DNA of 64,000 bases from Sciurus carolinensis (GCF_902686445.1 NC_062217.1:171425598-171489597); one strand, 5' to 3'; numbered from the stretch's first letter, positions 45,909 through 58,735 are shown. Notes: generated by a model from the letters alone, not told the origin. Translations and numbers: made by a program.

Positions 45909-48337
45909 GTTTGTTTGTTTCAGAGATGATTTCATGCTTAAATTACCCAATATAATAGCATAACCAGAAGCCTTGAAAACATCAAAATTACATTTTATCA
46001 TGAAGCAAAATTTCTAACATCTGAATCATGACATGATTTTCATTTAGAAAAGAATGAGGTATTTCCTATTGGATTCTGAAAAGCAGTAGTGTGTTGAGTC
46101 ATCCTTGAAGGCTGTTCTCTCTCGCCTTTGTCCAACTCGTGGGGCAAAGAAGCCTGGGGCTGGGCAGCCTGTCCTTGTCATTGTTCTGGAGGGACCTAGA
46201 ACCATTTCCTCCAACAAGCAACTTGTACTCTCGGCTCAGTATTTGACGCGAGGGAACCTCATGCAATAAGAAGCACCTGTGCCCTGGAGTTCTGGGGGCA
46301 GGGACCCACGTCAGCTCCTTGTTCCCTGGGTGAGTGTGTCCACTTTCACAAATGGCAGCGGAATCCTGCTGAGTTTGAATTCAGGGGACACAGAGAGTTG
46401 CTTCCTGTACATGTGGCTCTTGTGGGAGTCCTCGTCTCCGCCAGGCACACTTGCACAGCTTTAGCGGTGACTGCTCGGTACCCCAGAGAGCACTGCTGTT
46501 GGTAGCACGAGCCCTAGCTGCTGCCAGGTAAGGAGCGGCTGCTGTGGTGCAAAGTCCCAGCTGTGGCTCCTCTAGGCACTGCTGCTGCTGGACAGGGTAC
46601 TAATTTCCCAGCGCTCCTGTGTCCTCCGAGGCGGGTCTGATCTGGTCTTCTGGCAGGGCAGGACTTAGGTGAGGACTGCATGGCAGGATATTCTCGGCAG
46701 GCTGGCCCAGGGCCTGAGCCTCCCACCCTTCTCGTTGGGCCTAATTCTGTGTGACCTGCAGGACCCTTGACTGGGCCTGCAGAACCAGGGCTGTGTGGCT
46801 GCTCTAGCAGAAGTGACCTTGCTCACACAGCGCTGACCAGGTCCACACAGCTGACCCCACCTACTCCTACCACATTGACTCCACCCACACAGCTCTGACC
46901 AGCCCGTGATAGCACTGACCCCACCCAAGCCTGGACTCCTAGCCGGCAGGGTCAGGGCTGGGATTAGTAGTCATATTTGGGAGGGATGGGCTTTGCCTCA
47001 TTAATGAAGCATATTAAAAAGAGCCAATGAGACCTGACAAGGCTTTAAAATGTTTTTGCTCCTTGCAATACTAAGGCTAATTTCCTGCCATGCAAAAACT
47101 TGTGATTGTTTATTTAAAAGCCAGCTGACCCTCACGCCAGTGTCAGGCCCAGTCAATCCTGTTTCCCCAACAGTAGAATTTACTCAATAGATAGGAAAAG
47201 GGAAGAATGAGGCTTTGGCAGTTGCCTTCCAAATGGTGCAGTGACCCAGCGTGACACCAAGAACTGAACACACGTGACCTGTCCTGAGACTCGCCTCAGC
47301 TTTAAGGCCTGTGACCTCAAGAGAAGCTCCGGTTAGTTTGTCTGCGGAGCGTTTACTGGTGGATCAGCTTCTCTTTTGAACTTGTAACCCATAAAGATGT
47401 CCTTAGACTGTAGCTTACCCTTCTTTCAGAAGGCTCTCTTAGCTTCGTCATGTGGTATACAGAAGGAACTGGCTGCTCTAGACGTGTTAAAGGAGGACTC
47501 CATCCCCGTGGCCAAGTGTGAGGATACAGCTCGTTTCCTGCCCCAAGACTTGCATGTCTCATGGCACAGAACGCTAGAACAAGCCGCCCGAGCACACCTC
47601 TTTTGATTTCTTTTGTGATGTAAAATTGTCTTTGTTTTATTCTTTGAGGTAAAATCTTTGGTAACTATCACCCAACAGTTTTGTTGGATTTGAGGAATCA
47701 GAGAGCATCTTGCCAAAAAATACTTCCAGATGGAGGGGACAGATTTGTTAGCCAGATGTTGCTTGTGTTTTAAGTTGGTCACTATGGATGTTACTGTGGA
47801 TAACATCCATATGTTCCATGTTCAAACAGTGTATCGGAAATCTTCCGGTAGCTTCACGTAGGGATTAGATCTGACTCCAGGCAGAAGGAAGGTCGCGCTG
47901 TGACCCTGCCTGGGACAGTGGCCAGTAAGTTGTGCGGTGGGTGTGTCTCTGCCCCACTCTCCCTCCCCAAATCAACGGTGCTGTCACAACTGCCAGCTTA
48001 GTGTTCGGGCACATGATCTGCACATTAGTACGTGCACGCGTGTAGCTAGTGTGCTTGACTGCCGTGCTGTCCACAGTCACTGGGAACGCACATTCACTTG
48101 GACTTTGTAAATCTACAAAATTTATCACTGAAAGACCATCACTGTTGCAATGTTAGTATCACTGAAGGAATTTCTAAAAGCCCTCAGGTGGCATATTTAA
48201 GAAAGTGACCTTACGGAATTATGCGTCCTCATAATTGTGGGTGAACCCAACTTTTGTGATGTTTTCATCTGCTCGGTGCCCGGGGCTGGAGTTGTGCCAG
48301 GGAATTCAAGTCCCCTTCTGCATTCTCGTTTTTCTAG
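45909..48337 (+). other. DOCK1 intron 6
   Basis: 2.4 kb, phase 2. It contains an imperfect CACACAGC-type tandem at 46815-46932. Positions 46980-47130 are AT-rich with TTAAAA and TTAATGA motifs but otherwise unremarkable. No exon was recognised inside. Confidence 0.8.
46815..46932. repeat. Imperfect tandem of a cacacagctctgacc-like unit
   Basis: cacacagcgctgaccaggtc, cacacagctgaccccacc and cacacagctctgaccagcc recur with about 20-40 base spacing, followed by a gcactgaccccaccc copy. This is a weak, decayed minisatellite. Confidence 0.6.
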
Positions 48338-48473
48338 GATTCTCGATTTGGACCTGGTGGTTAGAGATGAAGATGGGAACATTTTAGATCCAGAACTAAC
48401 TAGCACAATTAGTCTCTTCCGTGCTCACGAGATAGCTTCTAAACAAGTGGAGGAAAGACTACAAGAGGAAAAA
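48338..48473 (+). CDS. DOCK1: DOCK1 exon 7
   Basis: 136 bases: one base completing Arg158 and 45 codons, Ile159 to Lys203, ending in phase 0. The acceptor is ctcgtttttctag; the donor is AAA|gtaagt. The peptide starts with [19 protein letters not shown], alternating hydrophobic and acidic residues as in a beta strand and turn. It ends in a helix, [17 protein letters not shown]. This segment is highly conserved among DOCK-A proteins; the [14 protein letters not shown] version is that of DOCK1, whereas DOCK5 reads differently. Confidence 0.97.
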
Positions 48474-49354
48474 GTAAGTTTGTGCCTCTGTGTTTGCCAT
48501 TCCGCGAGGGCAGCATTTCTCAGCCAGAGCTGCCAGCTGTAGTAAGATATCAAGGGAGCCCCGCCTTGGCTCTGAAGACCCTGAAGAGGAGCAGCATCTC
48601 AGCTTGGGTCCCACAGGATGAAAGGGCTGGTGCCCGGACAGGCGTGGGGCAGAGGGCAGTGGGGCATTGCACGCCTGCAAAGTGTGCACGGCATTGCGCT
48701 GCACCAGGGACCATGGGTTCAGGCGGCCTTGACCGGGTGGTCATCTGTCAGACGGGAGATGGTACTGTTTGATGCTACGTCTGATTCCCGCTTCCTCTCT
48801 GACAACAGTAGGGGTGTGACATAGTAGCTTGACGAGGGCAGGAACACAAGTCTGGTGACGATTTCATCTCTGTCCTGCGATGGTCTCACGTATGTGGTAG
48901 ATATTCAGAAGTTGATGTTTTGATTTGCTATCTGTTAATTTGGCAAGTGTTCATTGGGCATCTAGTATGTGCCGGACACCAAGGACATGATGAAGGATAG
49001 CAAGAAATGTCCCAGGAGTGTTTATTCTCAAGAGGGAAACAAATTAGAGCACGCAACTACACCTGTGCTCATCATTGCTGGTCATTGATTGGATACAGGA
49101 AAATTCTTTCTTTGAAAATACTCGGCATATCCATGTGAGGTCGTGGCAATTGCATAGGGTGTCTTTTTCTGAACCCGTAGAGCCGTGGTTTGAGAACTTG
49201 CGGTGAGGACAGGGAAGAGAGGGCGTGAATGGCTTAGTTGACTTAAGCCCACTTCTGCACCTGTTTCCATACTGTAGGGGATTAAAAAAAAAAAAAGCCA
49301 GGGTTATTGATGAACGTTGCCTATGTTGACTTTCTGCTTTCTTTCCTTTTACAG
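48474..49354 (+). other. DOCK1 intron 7
   Basis: 0.9 kb, phase 0. An L2-like fragment lies at 48935-49065 and a run of 12 A at about 49286-49298. Nothing else was recognised. Confidence 0.85.
48935..49065 (+). repeat. Ancient L2-like fragment
   Basis: cattgggcatctagtatgtg, then ccggacaccaaggac and an agagggaaacaaattagagc segment resemble the tttgttgagcacctactatg / tgccaggcac pattern of old L2-class repeats. The family call is tentative. Confidence 0.45.
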
Positions 49355-49512
49355 TCTCAGAAGCAGAACATGGATATTAACAGACAAGCTAAGTTTGCTG
49401 CCACCCCTTCTCTGGCTCTGTTTGTCAACCTCAAAAATGTGGTTTGTAAAATAGGAGAAGATGCTGAAGTCCTGATGTCTCTCTATGACCCCTTGGAGTC
49501 CCAGTTCATCAG
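49355..49512 (+). CDS. DOCK1: DOCK1 exon 8
   Basis: 158 bases encoding Ser204 to Ile255 plus two bases of Ser256. The acceptor is tttctttccttttacag; the donor is CAG|gtgggt. The peptide includes NMDINRQAKFAATPSLALFV, then NLKNVVCKIGEDAEVLMSLY, which are beta-strand-rich sequences. From memory, human has Ile in place of Met in the first, and DPVESKF where this copy has DPLESQF; all are conservative changes. Confidence 0.97.
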
Positions 49513-50604
49513 GTGGGTCTCCCCCAGTTGCAGACTGTCCTGCCTGAAGAAGGTGGTGTCAGAACCACCCAGCGGCCCACGCTGCTGGCCTGACCCCAGG
49601 CAGCCACACGCAGTGCCTTTCCTGGTGGTGTGAGGGCAGCCCAGTTGGGCTCTGGGCCGGGCGGGTCTTCTTGCGTGTGTGCTGTTGTGGTGTGCCGTGT
49701 GCTGCTTACGGAGGGGCAGCAATTTCCTGAGCATCGTAAGGTGACGAGGACTCAGCTGAAGGCTGAAGTGGCACTTCGTTTCCTATACTGCTGTCACCGA
49801 ACTTTGTATTTCCAGACCCCCAAAGGTCACTTTTCTCATTTTCAAATCTTTGGCCTTGGAATGTCATTTCTGTGACTTCTGTCCTGTTGCAATTTCTCCA
49901 AGCCGAGTGACCGGAATGCAGTGTCCAGATCAGCACCTGCTGTGCTGACTCACCGTTAGCATCTGTGCAGTGAAAACATTGTAAATCAGCTTTTCTTGCT
50001 CGGCTCATGGTATAACTTCCTCTCTGTCCAGATGGAAAAATTAGGACTGAACTCTGGAAGTATGTGTGTCTGTGTGTTAAATCTCCAGTGTTTTCACTTG
50101 TACTATTGAGAATGGAAAAATGTGGTGTGTGACTGAAACAGAGCAAATGGGTGACTTATCCTCACATCTGAAGGAGTTTATTTCTTCTTGATGTAGGGCA
50201 GTTTGTATTTTATAGCACTTTTGATTTGTTGCGTTATGCCACGTGTATGTGTGTACATAAGTACCTCTGTGTGTGTGCACGTGTGCACATATGTATACAC
50301 ACATCATGTTGAACTTTATGCTTGTGCCATTCTCAGTTGACAAGTAGGCTTTGCAGATTATAAACTTTGAAATGCCATTTGCAATGGTTCCATTACATTG
50401 AGCCCTCGATGCCTGAAACTCAGCCGTCCATGGTGGTTTGCGGTCTGTGTCTGCTGCTGGGTCACTCTGACGTAGTTATTTACAGACTCATGGTTGCTCT
50501 ATCGTGGACATTCAGGGTACTAATTATGAGTCAGTGTGGTTGTCCATTTGGAACCCAGCTATGTTTGGAAAATTAATTGGCTTTTATTTTCTTCTTTTTT
50601 CAAG
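49513..50604 (+). other. DOCK1 intron 8
   Basis: 1.1 kb, phase 2. A decayed TG/CA repeat covers about 50238-50302. No other feature was recognised. Confidence 0.85.
50238..50302. repeat. Decayed TG dinucleotide repeat
   Basis: Stretches of gtgtatgtgtgtac, ctgtgtgtgtgcacgtgtgc and atacacacatc with interruptions. Confidence 0.75.
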
Positions 50605-50686
50605 TGAGAACTATCTGGTTCGCTGGTCAAGTTCGGGATTACCTAAAGACATCGACAGATTGCATAACCTGCGAGCTGTGTTCACT
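50605..50686 (+). CDS. DOCK1: DOCK1 exon 9
   Basis: 82 bases: one base completing Ser256 and 27 codons, Glu257 to Thr283, ending in phase 0. The acceptor is cttcttttttcaag; the donor is ACT|gtaagt. The peptide is [20 protein letters not shown] followed by NLRAVFT. The ENYLVRW stretch is shared across the DOCK-A group. It identifies the family, while [14 protein letters not shown] fits DOCK1. Confidence 0.97.
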
Positions 50687-51102
50687 GTAAGTGTGCTGCT
50701 GGTGTTCAGTGGCATCCCTCACTGTCCTCACGGCTGTTCTTAGTGACTTTCCTCTGACTCTACTGCACTGGCACGGGGGTTCCAGGGGTCGCCTGGAATA
50801 CACGTTAATCTAGGATGCCTAACGTGCCTTCTGGAACCTTCTGAGTCTCTAGCTCCCCGTCCAGTCACTGTGACAAAGATTTGCCCCATTGCTGTGGAGC
50901 ATGTCTCTTAAACTCTGTCCTAAGCTCACTTAACAGAAACTGACTGTTTTTATTCAGTTACTCTTCGTCTCGGGACTGCCACTGCAGTGCTGAGCGCTGT
51001 CCTGGGAAGGGAATCTCGGGCCGTGTCTTTACTGTCCTTTTCACTTGGACTTGCATTGAATAATGGCTCTTCAAAATAATTTATGGAAATTAATATTTCT
51101 AG
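50687..51102 (+). other. DOCK1 intron 9
   Basis: The shortest intron in the window, 416 bases, phase 0. No feature was seen inside. It ends in taatatttctag. Confidence 0.9.
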
Positions 51103-51238
51103 GACCTTGGAAGCAAAGACCTGAAAAGGGAGAAAATCAGTTTCGTCTGTCAGATCGTCCGAGTGGGTCGCATGGAACTGAGGGATAGCAACACCAGAAA
51201 GCTGACCTCGGGGTTGCGGCGACCTTTTGGAGTGGCGG
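51103..51238 (+). CDS. DOCK1: DOCK1 exon 10
   Basis: 136 bases encoding Asp284 to Ala328 plus one base of Val329. The acceptor is ttaatatttctag; the donor is CGG|gtaatc. The peptide includes [20 protein letters not shown], then [20 protein letters not shown] and FGVA. The RRPFGVAV motif, completed in exon 11, is a hallmark of DOCK proteins just before the stretch leading to DHR-1. Confidence 0.97.
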
Positions 51239-54200
51239 GTAATCCATCTCTCTCTTTTTCCTTGAGAGTTTAAGATCATCACCTTTACTTTGAATCAGAG
51301 CTGCTGTTGAGCATTGGACAGTGGGCAGCTTTGATTTATATGCTTTTCTGGTGGAGAGAAAAAAATCTATTATCCTTTTTCTGGGTGGTTTTAAGTCCAC
51401 CTGTAAGCCAGAGATGCTTTGGCATGTGAGTCTCAGATGTAAATTATATATATTTGGTTTAAAGTAGACCATGTCTTTTCCTGGGAGAGACCCCAACCCA
51501 TTTTCTGGCCTGTGGAGAAGTCAGGAACTGGGGGCTTCAGGGTTTGTGGACTTGGTGGTTGATTTAGAGTAAACTGGTATAGACGGTCACGAGGAGGAGG
51601 TGGGAGAGCCAGGCACTGAGCGCACATGGTCTGCTGGACACAGGGCCTGTTTTGTTTTTTAACCCTCCTTAATTCTGTGTGGTTATTTTTGGTGACAGCT
51701 CAAGACAAGGGAGGCTCGTTGTCTGTGTTGAGGAAAGTGTCCCCAGGAAGTTCTGATGGGTTGACCTTTTCAATGTCACTGTTTTTAAATAATTTTGGGA
51801 ACTTATTTTATGGTTGCAGGGAATTCCTTTCCCAGCCCTTGATGTGTATTCATGTCTTTTCTGTGATTTGGGGGATCATATGAATAAGTACTTGGGGACC
51901 CAGTTGGAAGACATTCTTGACCTTGACCGCCGGCTACCTCAGAACTTAGACTTTTCTCCTCTTGAAATAGACTTTCTATTTAGAGAAGTTCTAGGTTCAG
52001 GTGAAATTGGGCAGATAGTACAGCTGTTTCTCACATACCCTAGCCCTGCCCTGCCTCTGCTTCCTCAGCGTTTCCCCCACCACTGTGCTCCTCAGGCGGT
52101 GAGCCCACAGTGGCATGTCACCGTCATCAGAGGTTCAGAGTCGACACGGTGGTGTGTGTTCCCCAGTGCAGGGGCTGGCCGAGCGGTCTCACTGCCTTAA
52201 ACGCCCTGTGGTCCTCCCGGAGGGTTTAGAGACATGAGTCACGTCTTTAAGTCACTAGTCCTACTTCCTAAAGAGTGGATAACAGCCCTGAGACAGGCAT
52301 CGCGAGCGGCTTGCTTCCACTGAACAGTGGGCTTCCTGGCGGGGTGTTGCAGTGAGTTCATTGCTTGCGAGTGACCAGGGTGGTGCTGCCTGGCCGAGAC
52401 CCCCGGGGGTCTGCACCTAGGCAGTCGTCTGCTCACTCAGCCTCATGACTTGAACACGTACTTTAAAACTGTTGCTTTATTTTTCAGGACTTGTAGCATC
52501 TTTCACATGTCTAGTTGAGATACCGGTCATCTTTTAGGAATTAGCATTTCCTTTTCTCCTCCTATGGTAGTTTTAAGAAAACATTTTATATTTGTCTCAG
52601 GTCGTGAGGCCTCCCCGAAGCCATCAGAGAAAACCTTGAGGAGTTATGTAACTCAGGCCTCTTTCCAGGGCGGGTGCTGGGGGCTCTTTGGTTCTCAGGT
52701 TACCGGAGAGGGCTCTGAAAGGTTCCTGTGAGAGCCTAGTTAGGTTTGTTGAAGAAATGACGAAATCTTGATGGAGGCTGGTGGTTCCCCTGCCTTTTGA
52801 TTAAAATGGAAAAATCTTCAGCTTTCTGCGCGGGAGTCTTGATGTTCGGAACGTCCTGGGGATTAAGGGCTGGGAAGGATGGTGGTCTTCGTGCCTGCCG
52901 ATCCCGCTGCATCTGTCCTGTTTAGAAAGTGCTTGCTTTCGCCTGCTGGGTCTGGCATTAGGTCATGGTCTCCACCTCTCAGGCTTCTCTGGGAGTTGCT
53001 GAAGCCCAGGCTGTACCCTGACATGGTGCCCTGCTCCTGGGGCCCCACCTGGGTCGTGTCTTCAGAGACAGCCACTGTCTAGGTGCCGGACCTCTGGCCT
53101 CTGGCTGCAAGGCCTCCGCTGTCCTGTGCCTTGACTTCTGGTGACCGTGAAGTTGCTCCTCTTGCCCCTGGTTCCTCCCATCCACCCTGCTCTTCGGCTT
53201 CTTCCTCTCCTGTCTTGTGTCCCTGGTACCCTTCCTTTGTGGGTTGCTGGAAACCTGTCTGGGCCAACCCTAGCCCTACTGGCCTGGTTTTGCCTACATT
53301 CTCTGGAGCATGGTCTGTCCCTGCTGTTCTGGAACATGGGACCTTTGCCCTGCCTGGCTCCTGTGACAGGTGCTACAGGGACCCTCAGAGGCCTTTGCTT
53401 TCCACTGGTGGGACATTCCGGTCCAGGGCCTGTTGATTGTTGCCTCCAGGTCTTCTGAGCAAGACCTCTGCTCCCTTCTGGTGCCAAGGCTGCCCACAGT
53501 TGTTTGCTTACTTGGCTTCTGGCCTGGGTGACGAGGCTCCATTGAGCACTTATAGCCTCCCAGCTCACCATGGGGGGCCAGCTTTTGAGACCTCTTTGCT
53601 GGTGTGTTTCTGTAAATACTGTCTAGCACCTGAGCCTTCTGCTTGTCCAGTTTCCAGTTTCTTGTCACTGTGCCCTGAGACAGGAGGGGGTGCCTTTTAT
53701 CCTGTGACTCGGCTATGTAGATTTTTGGCCCAGTACGTGGCTATCAGCTGCCCTGTCCCCCTGTTCTGTGCCAGCCTTCGGTGTACCAGGGTGCAGGCCT
53801 CCCCATCTCGGAGCTCTGCCTCCAGCCCAGTTCTTCTGAGGGACAGACGCCTCTCATGGCTGAGAAGGACGTCAGCTTCTGGTGGCGTGCTCTGCCTGTT
53901 GATGTGCGTCCTAGGTCCACAGGCAGTTTTAACTTTGCAGCCCTCCACGGGGTGAGCTCTGCTCGACTGTGCGACTGAGCCCAGGTCCCCGGAAGGAGAA
54001 ACGTGCTCATGGACCTTGGGGCCTGTGTGTTTTAGTCTGTATTGGAAGTGATATGTCCCATCCTTTGTTTTAAACCTTTTGCTAATGTAAACGTGATTGG
54101 CAGTTGTAGAAAATTATGGAAATTCTGTGGAAGAGAAACATAAGTATAATTAAATAAATCATTCCTAATTTCCCACAATCAGTGTAGTCCCTCAGGATCA

Positions 54201-56608
54201 CTCCAGCATATTTCTTTCTTTTTATTTTTTCTTTTCTGTGTGTGTGGTCCGTAATTTTTAAAAAATAATATTAGACCGTACCGGGCTGGAGGTGCAGCTC
54301 GGTGACAGAGCACACGCTTCATGTGTGAGGCCCTTGAATCCCTCGCACCACCAACACCAACACAGTCATATCTAGTCTACACCTACGTCCGTGTCTGTAC
54401 CTGCACACAGCTGATCATACTCTGGTTTTTGTGGGCTTCTTGATTTTTTTCTTGCCTCTTTGGCTCCTTGGTCGTCCAGCCGTCAGAACATTCTAGGTGG
54501 CGGTGTTCACTGGGAGTGTGTGTGTCCTGCATGTGTGGACTTTTCACTTTCTAAGCTGCCTGTGTCAGGAGCGTCTCTTTTTGAAGGCTCACCCAATAGT
54601 CAGGGTGTTGGTGGCTGCAGTCTTGGCCATGCCATCGTTTCAGCCATCTCTTCTCTTGGGCTCGCTGGGCTTTGTGGCTCTGTGGCGTAGGAGGCGTGCG
54701 GTGGGCACGCCTGAACCTGAAGCAGCCCCTCCGGCGGGAGAGAATCCCTAGAGTGGACTTGGGGTCAGGTGGGGGCACTCGCCGCTGCTCCCTGCCCACC
54801 GCAGTACTGGGGCGTCGTCCCACCCACGGGACGGGGCTGCCGCCTCCCCCTGCGGCGCGTCTCACCGCTGGCCTTCCGTTTCCCTGGCTGTGCTGTTCCT
54901 GGTCCTCCGCTGCTGCTGTCCTGATGCCACAGCCACCTGCCTCCTCCCCTGGGTAGCCCTGCGTCACTGGATGCCGCCTGCTCCCTGGGCCCTCCACACC
55001 TCGTTCCTACACAAGATCACCTTGATTGTACCTGGACCCTCTGTCTTCCTCGGGTTGTCCCTCCTGCCTGGACTGGACAGTGTTCCTGGGTTGTCACTTT
55101 GGGGGTGTCCCTCCTACTTCCCCATTTCTTCTTTTGGCCACAGGGATGACCTTTCCAGACTGCAGCGAGAACTTCCTGGGCACAGGCCAGGTGCCCGTGA
55201 GCAGTAGGCAGAATCCCTTGGACAGTGTCTGCCAGGCCTTGTCCCCAGGCTGGGCCGGGTGGGCCCAAGGTGCTGTCGTTAGCGAGGAGCAGGAGGAGGG
55301 CTGCTCAGTGCCCAGCGTGGGTAGCCTTCCTGCAAAGTCTGCTGGTTCTGGTGTGTGCAGGCCTGGGCACCAGGGCCTGGGCAAGGGGTCAGATGGCCAG
55401 GGAGGCCCCTCAGCTGGTGAGGTGAGCCAGGGGACAGTGGAGCCGGGTCTGCAGGAACACAGGCCACCCGTATGGTCTGGTGTGCGGTGGAGGCCTGCAG
55501 GGTTAGACTGACTTCCTGCTCACGCCCAGCCGAGTGGGCTGCTGCCGACACGAGCTTCCTCCGCGGTTCCACTTGTGGTTGAATGTGTGCATGTGCAGAG
55601 GGGCATCTTAGCGTTGGTGAGTGCTGGTGCCAGTCGCCCCAAGTGCCCAGCACTGACAGGCCTTCCACCAGGCGAGGCCACTCATCTCCTGAGCAGCCGC
55701 TTCTCCGCGCTCTGATGTGCGGGCGTCTTCCGCCTGGGTCTGCACGCATCCGCAGCTCTTTTGTCTGCCGTCCCCCTGGTTCAGCAGGACGCACTGCGTG
55801 GACCCCTCAGGCTCCACCAAACCAAGCAGGGACGGACGGCAGGGCCTGCCTCTTTTTTGGGGTGGCGGTGTAGAATGCACGTAGTCTCTATCCTCAACCC
55901 GTGGTGCCGGTCACCAGGGGAGAACTTACGTGAAGAAAGCAAACAAGTGTGCTGCTCCCTTATCTTTAGCCAGGGGTGGTGGGTGAGGCGAGGGGCAGAG
56001 AACCTGCCCAGCACCCTCTGGGGCTGTTCTTGCTCTGCCTGCCGTGACTGAGGGCAGAAGGCAGCAGGGAATGTGCTGGTGTGTTGGTTAGTCCTGTCTG
56101 TGGGCCTCGCGTTCCTTGGCTGGACGGTTGGTGGCCGAGGATTCTCCTGGAGTGTCCTCTGTGTCAGCAGCCACAGATACCAGCACATGGGGGCTCTTGG
56201 TAGACCGTAGCCTCGGCTTGCTGGGTTGGTATTTGGGGTGTTGTGTTATTAGGGGTAGGTAGCCACTTGTCACGTGAGGATATTTAAATTAAAGGAATGA
56301 ATCAAAGTAAGCATTTGGCTCCCCTGTCCTTCCTGCTCCGCTTGGGGCCCCTTGTTACAGAACATCCTCACCACAGATCCAGGGGCGAGTGGACAATGGC
56401 CGAGGGAGGGGCTCGGGGTCCTCTGCCCTTCGGCTGCAGCCGGCTGGGCCAGCCCTGCCAGATGACCCCCTGTCGTTGCAACATGACATTCTTTAGACTT
56501 GAAGCTCACATTATGGTTGTCCAGAACATTCTGATGTTCCTTGGTTGGTTGACTTTCTATGATCATAGCATTGAAGTAAAACAATCTCTGTTCTTTTCTC
56601 GTCCACAG
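51239..56608 (+). other. DOCK1 intron 10
   Basis: 5.4 kb, phase 1. It contains a sense ID SINE at about 54282-54364. Positions 52860-54010 and 54460-56050 are GC-rich with many overlapping frames on both strands and no recognisable product. No internal exon was identified. Confidence 0.8.
54282..54364 (+). repeat. ID element, sense
   Basis: gggctggaggtgcagctcgg, then tgacagagcacacgcttcat, then gtgtgaggcccttgaatccc and a final tcgcaccaccaacacca tail. The tRNA-like A-box and B-box positions are recognisable though diverged. Confidence 0.8.
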
Positions 56609-56681
56609 TGATGGATGTCACAGATATAATAAATGGAAAAGTAGACGATGAAGATAAACAGCATTTCATTCCCTTTCAGCC
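56609..56681 (+). CDS. DOCK1: DOCK1 exon 11
   Basis: 73 bases: two bases completing Val329, 23 codons Met330 to Gln352, and two bases of Pro353. The acceptor is ttcttttctcgtccacag; the donor is GCC|gtaagt. The peptide [20 protein letters not shown] is followed by PFQ. It is nearly invariant in DOCK1, and the matching DOCK5 segment differs by a few residues. Confidence 0.97.
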
Positions 56682-57869
56682 GTAAGTATGGTGCAGTCCC
56701 AGTCCTTGGCCACGTGCAGCGTGGAAAGCCTGTTCATAGTGATGACCTTCATTTGTAGTAATTACCCAAGTAGGGATAGATCGTTTCACCATCAGAGAGC
56801 TGTGCAGTCGCTGCCCTCGCATGTGGAATTTGTGGTAGTGATAAGGTTTAAGGTTCTGGAAGTAGATTCTACATGTGTTCACTGCATTTCCTCATCAGAA
56901 GAATTACAGTTCCACTCTGAGTGTGCATGTTTCTTTACATAATTGATTTATTCTAGTAGCAGTTCGCATTTTCCAAATACGGTTCTTTCAAATTCATCAC
57001 CAGAGGTTGCTGTTTTTAAAATAGAAAAACAGGCATGATGATGACGAATTCCTTGGTAAAGTGAGGAATAATACTCGGCAGCTCGTGATGACGCTGCTGA
57101 CTTTCCCTCTTGGTTTTCGCTCAGGGTCCACGTGTGCTCGGCACTGCTCTGTCTCCTGACCCCAAGTCTTTGGAGAGGTGCCAGGAGCATGGGAAGGCCC
57201 TCGAGGGAGGCGCCTTTAGTGGCTCTCTGTGAAGCCAGCCCCGTGGGCCAGGTCGAAAGGACTGGTGTCCTTTCCCTGGTGATGGAAGCGGGTCTGCGGC
57301 CACTTCAGAGCACTTCTGCTTCAGGAAGGAGCTGGAAGCGGGCCCTGTAGGTTAGTGGAGAGAGAGCCTGCTCCCGGCGTGCCGAGTCTTAGGCTGCACC
57401 CTCCGAGTTAGCGACCTGTCGGGTCTCTGTGCTCTCTTTTCTCTTCACGTTTGCTTTTCCTTATGGGATCTCAGGCGGAGACATATTTTGTTTCACAAAG
57501 TTCACGCTGTTTCCGGTAGTTGGCAGAGGGGCTTTGGGCCGCTGGGGAAGCGGCTGTTGGAAGGAGCCCCGTTCTGGTGGAGAAGGGCCTGTGGCTCCCT
57601 GTGCCCCACGCAGCTTTCCTGACGCCAGCCGCCCCACCGTTGGGCTGCGCTCCTTGCAGCAGAGGCTCCCCTCGCAGGCAGGCGCTCTGGCCGGCGGTCT
57701 CCCGAGGCTCCGTGGAAGCTGTGGCAGCCTCCCGGCAGGAGGGTGGCAGAGCCGCTGTGTCATCTCGCTGAGGCCAGGGTCCTGCGGAAGACGGGGTCCT
57801 GCATCTTCCCCAGCAGGACTGCAGGCAGAGGGCCTTTGTGGCTTGACGGCTTGGAGGTTGCTTTTCTGT

Positions 57870-58050
57870 CTAGTGTGGTAACCACCAGCCCCATGTGGCT
57901 ATTTAAATTAATTAAAATTAAATAGAATTAAAAATCGAGCTTCTCAATCACATGAGTCCCAAATCCAGTGCTCAGAGCCGCCCGGGCCCATGGCTGCCAT
58001 GTTAGTGTGCGTAGGGCATTTTTCCACCCCTGCAGGAAGTGTGGCTGGGT
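57870..58050. mobile_element. Nonautonomous hAT-Charlie-like DNA transposon relic
   Basis: accaccagccccatgtggct, atttaaattaattaaaatta, aatagaattaaaaatcgagc and later a cccaaatccagtgctcagag segment follow the well-known old element with a ccacatgtggctatttaaat core. I do not commit to a subfamily. It is noncoding. Confidence 0.65.
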
Positions 58051-58689
58051 CCTGTCGCTTGGGAACCCCACCAGCGAGGCTGGCTTGTAGAGGGGACGTT
58101 CTGCAGAATCTGCAGTCTTCCTCAGCAAACAAGGAGACATGGAGGTTGTCGAGGTAATAAGTGGACTGCGCTTATTATAAAGTTAAGGCGCTTCTTCCTC
58201 CCATGAGAAATAACGTGGTCCCTGCTGTTTGGGATGCTGTGTGATGTATTAGTTTCCTGGTGCCCAAGTGTTCTGCTAAATTAAAATTACCTGTTGCTTG
58301 CTTAGTGTGCTCGTGATGCTTCGGGTAGTGTTTGAAAAGTCAGGGAGTCAGGAGTGTCAGGTTCTGACGTCGGAGGCTGTGTTGTGAGCTCTATGAGCTG
58401 GCCTATGCATCGTGGCCGTCTTTTTTATCTTGTAGTGAATGTCCACTTTAAAAAGTATGATTACGTGCTTATCTCTTATGTAATTTGTGACTCCTTGCTC
58501 CATTAAAAGAAGACTAATATACAGATTAATATTTGCAGTCTTAGAAGCAAAAGAGCAGCATGATTTTAATAGCAAAATAAGCAATGAAACCAGTTCTTTG
58601 GGAAATGTCATGCTAATGACACCGTTTTTTGCTCCATTAAAACTGATTTATTATCTCACAGGGTTGGTTTTAGGGCTGGGAGCCCAGTG

Positions 58690-58694
58690 CATCC

Positions 58695-58730
<36 letters not shown>

Positions 58731-58735
58731 TCTTT
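58690..58735. repeat. CT dinucleotide microsatellite
   Basis: ccctctctctctctctcttt followed by ctctctctctctctctcttc. It lies in the transcribed strand of the intron and is pyrimidine-pure, but too far from exon 12 to be its acceptor tract. Confidence 0.95.

Noticed and set aside
57429..57881. Possible cassette exon in intron 11 (frame starting MLSFLFTFAFPYG)
   Set aside because: It has an AG near 57474 but no match to any DOCK segment I know and no convincing donor in the correct phase.
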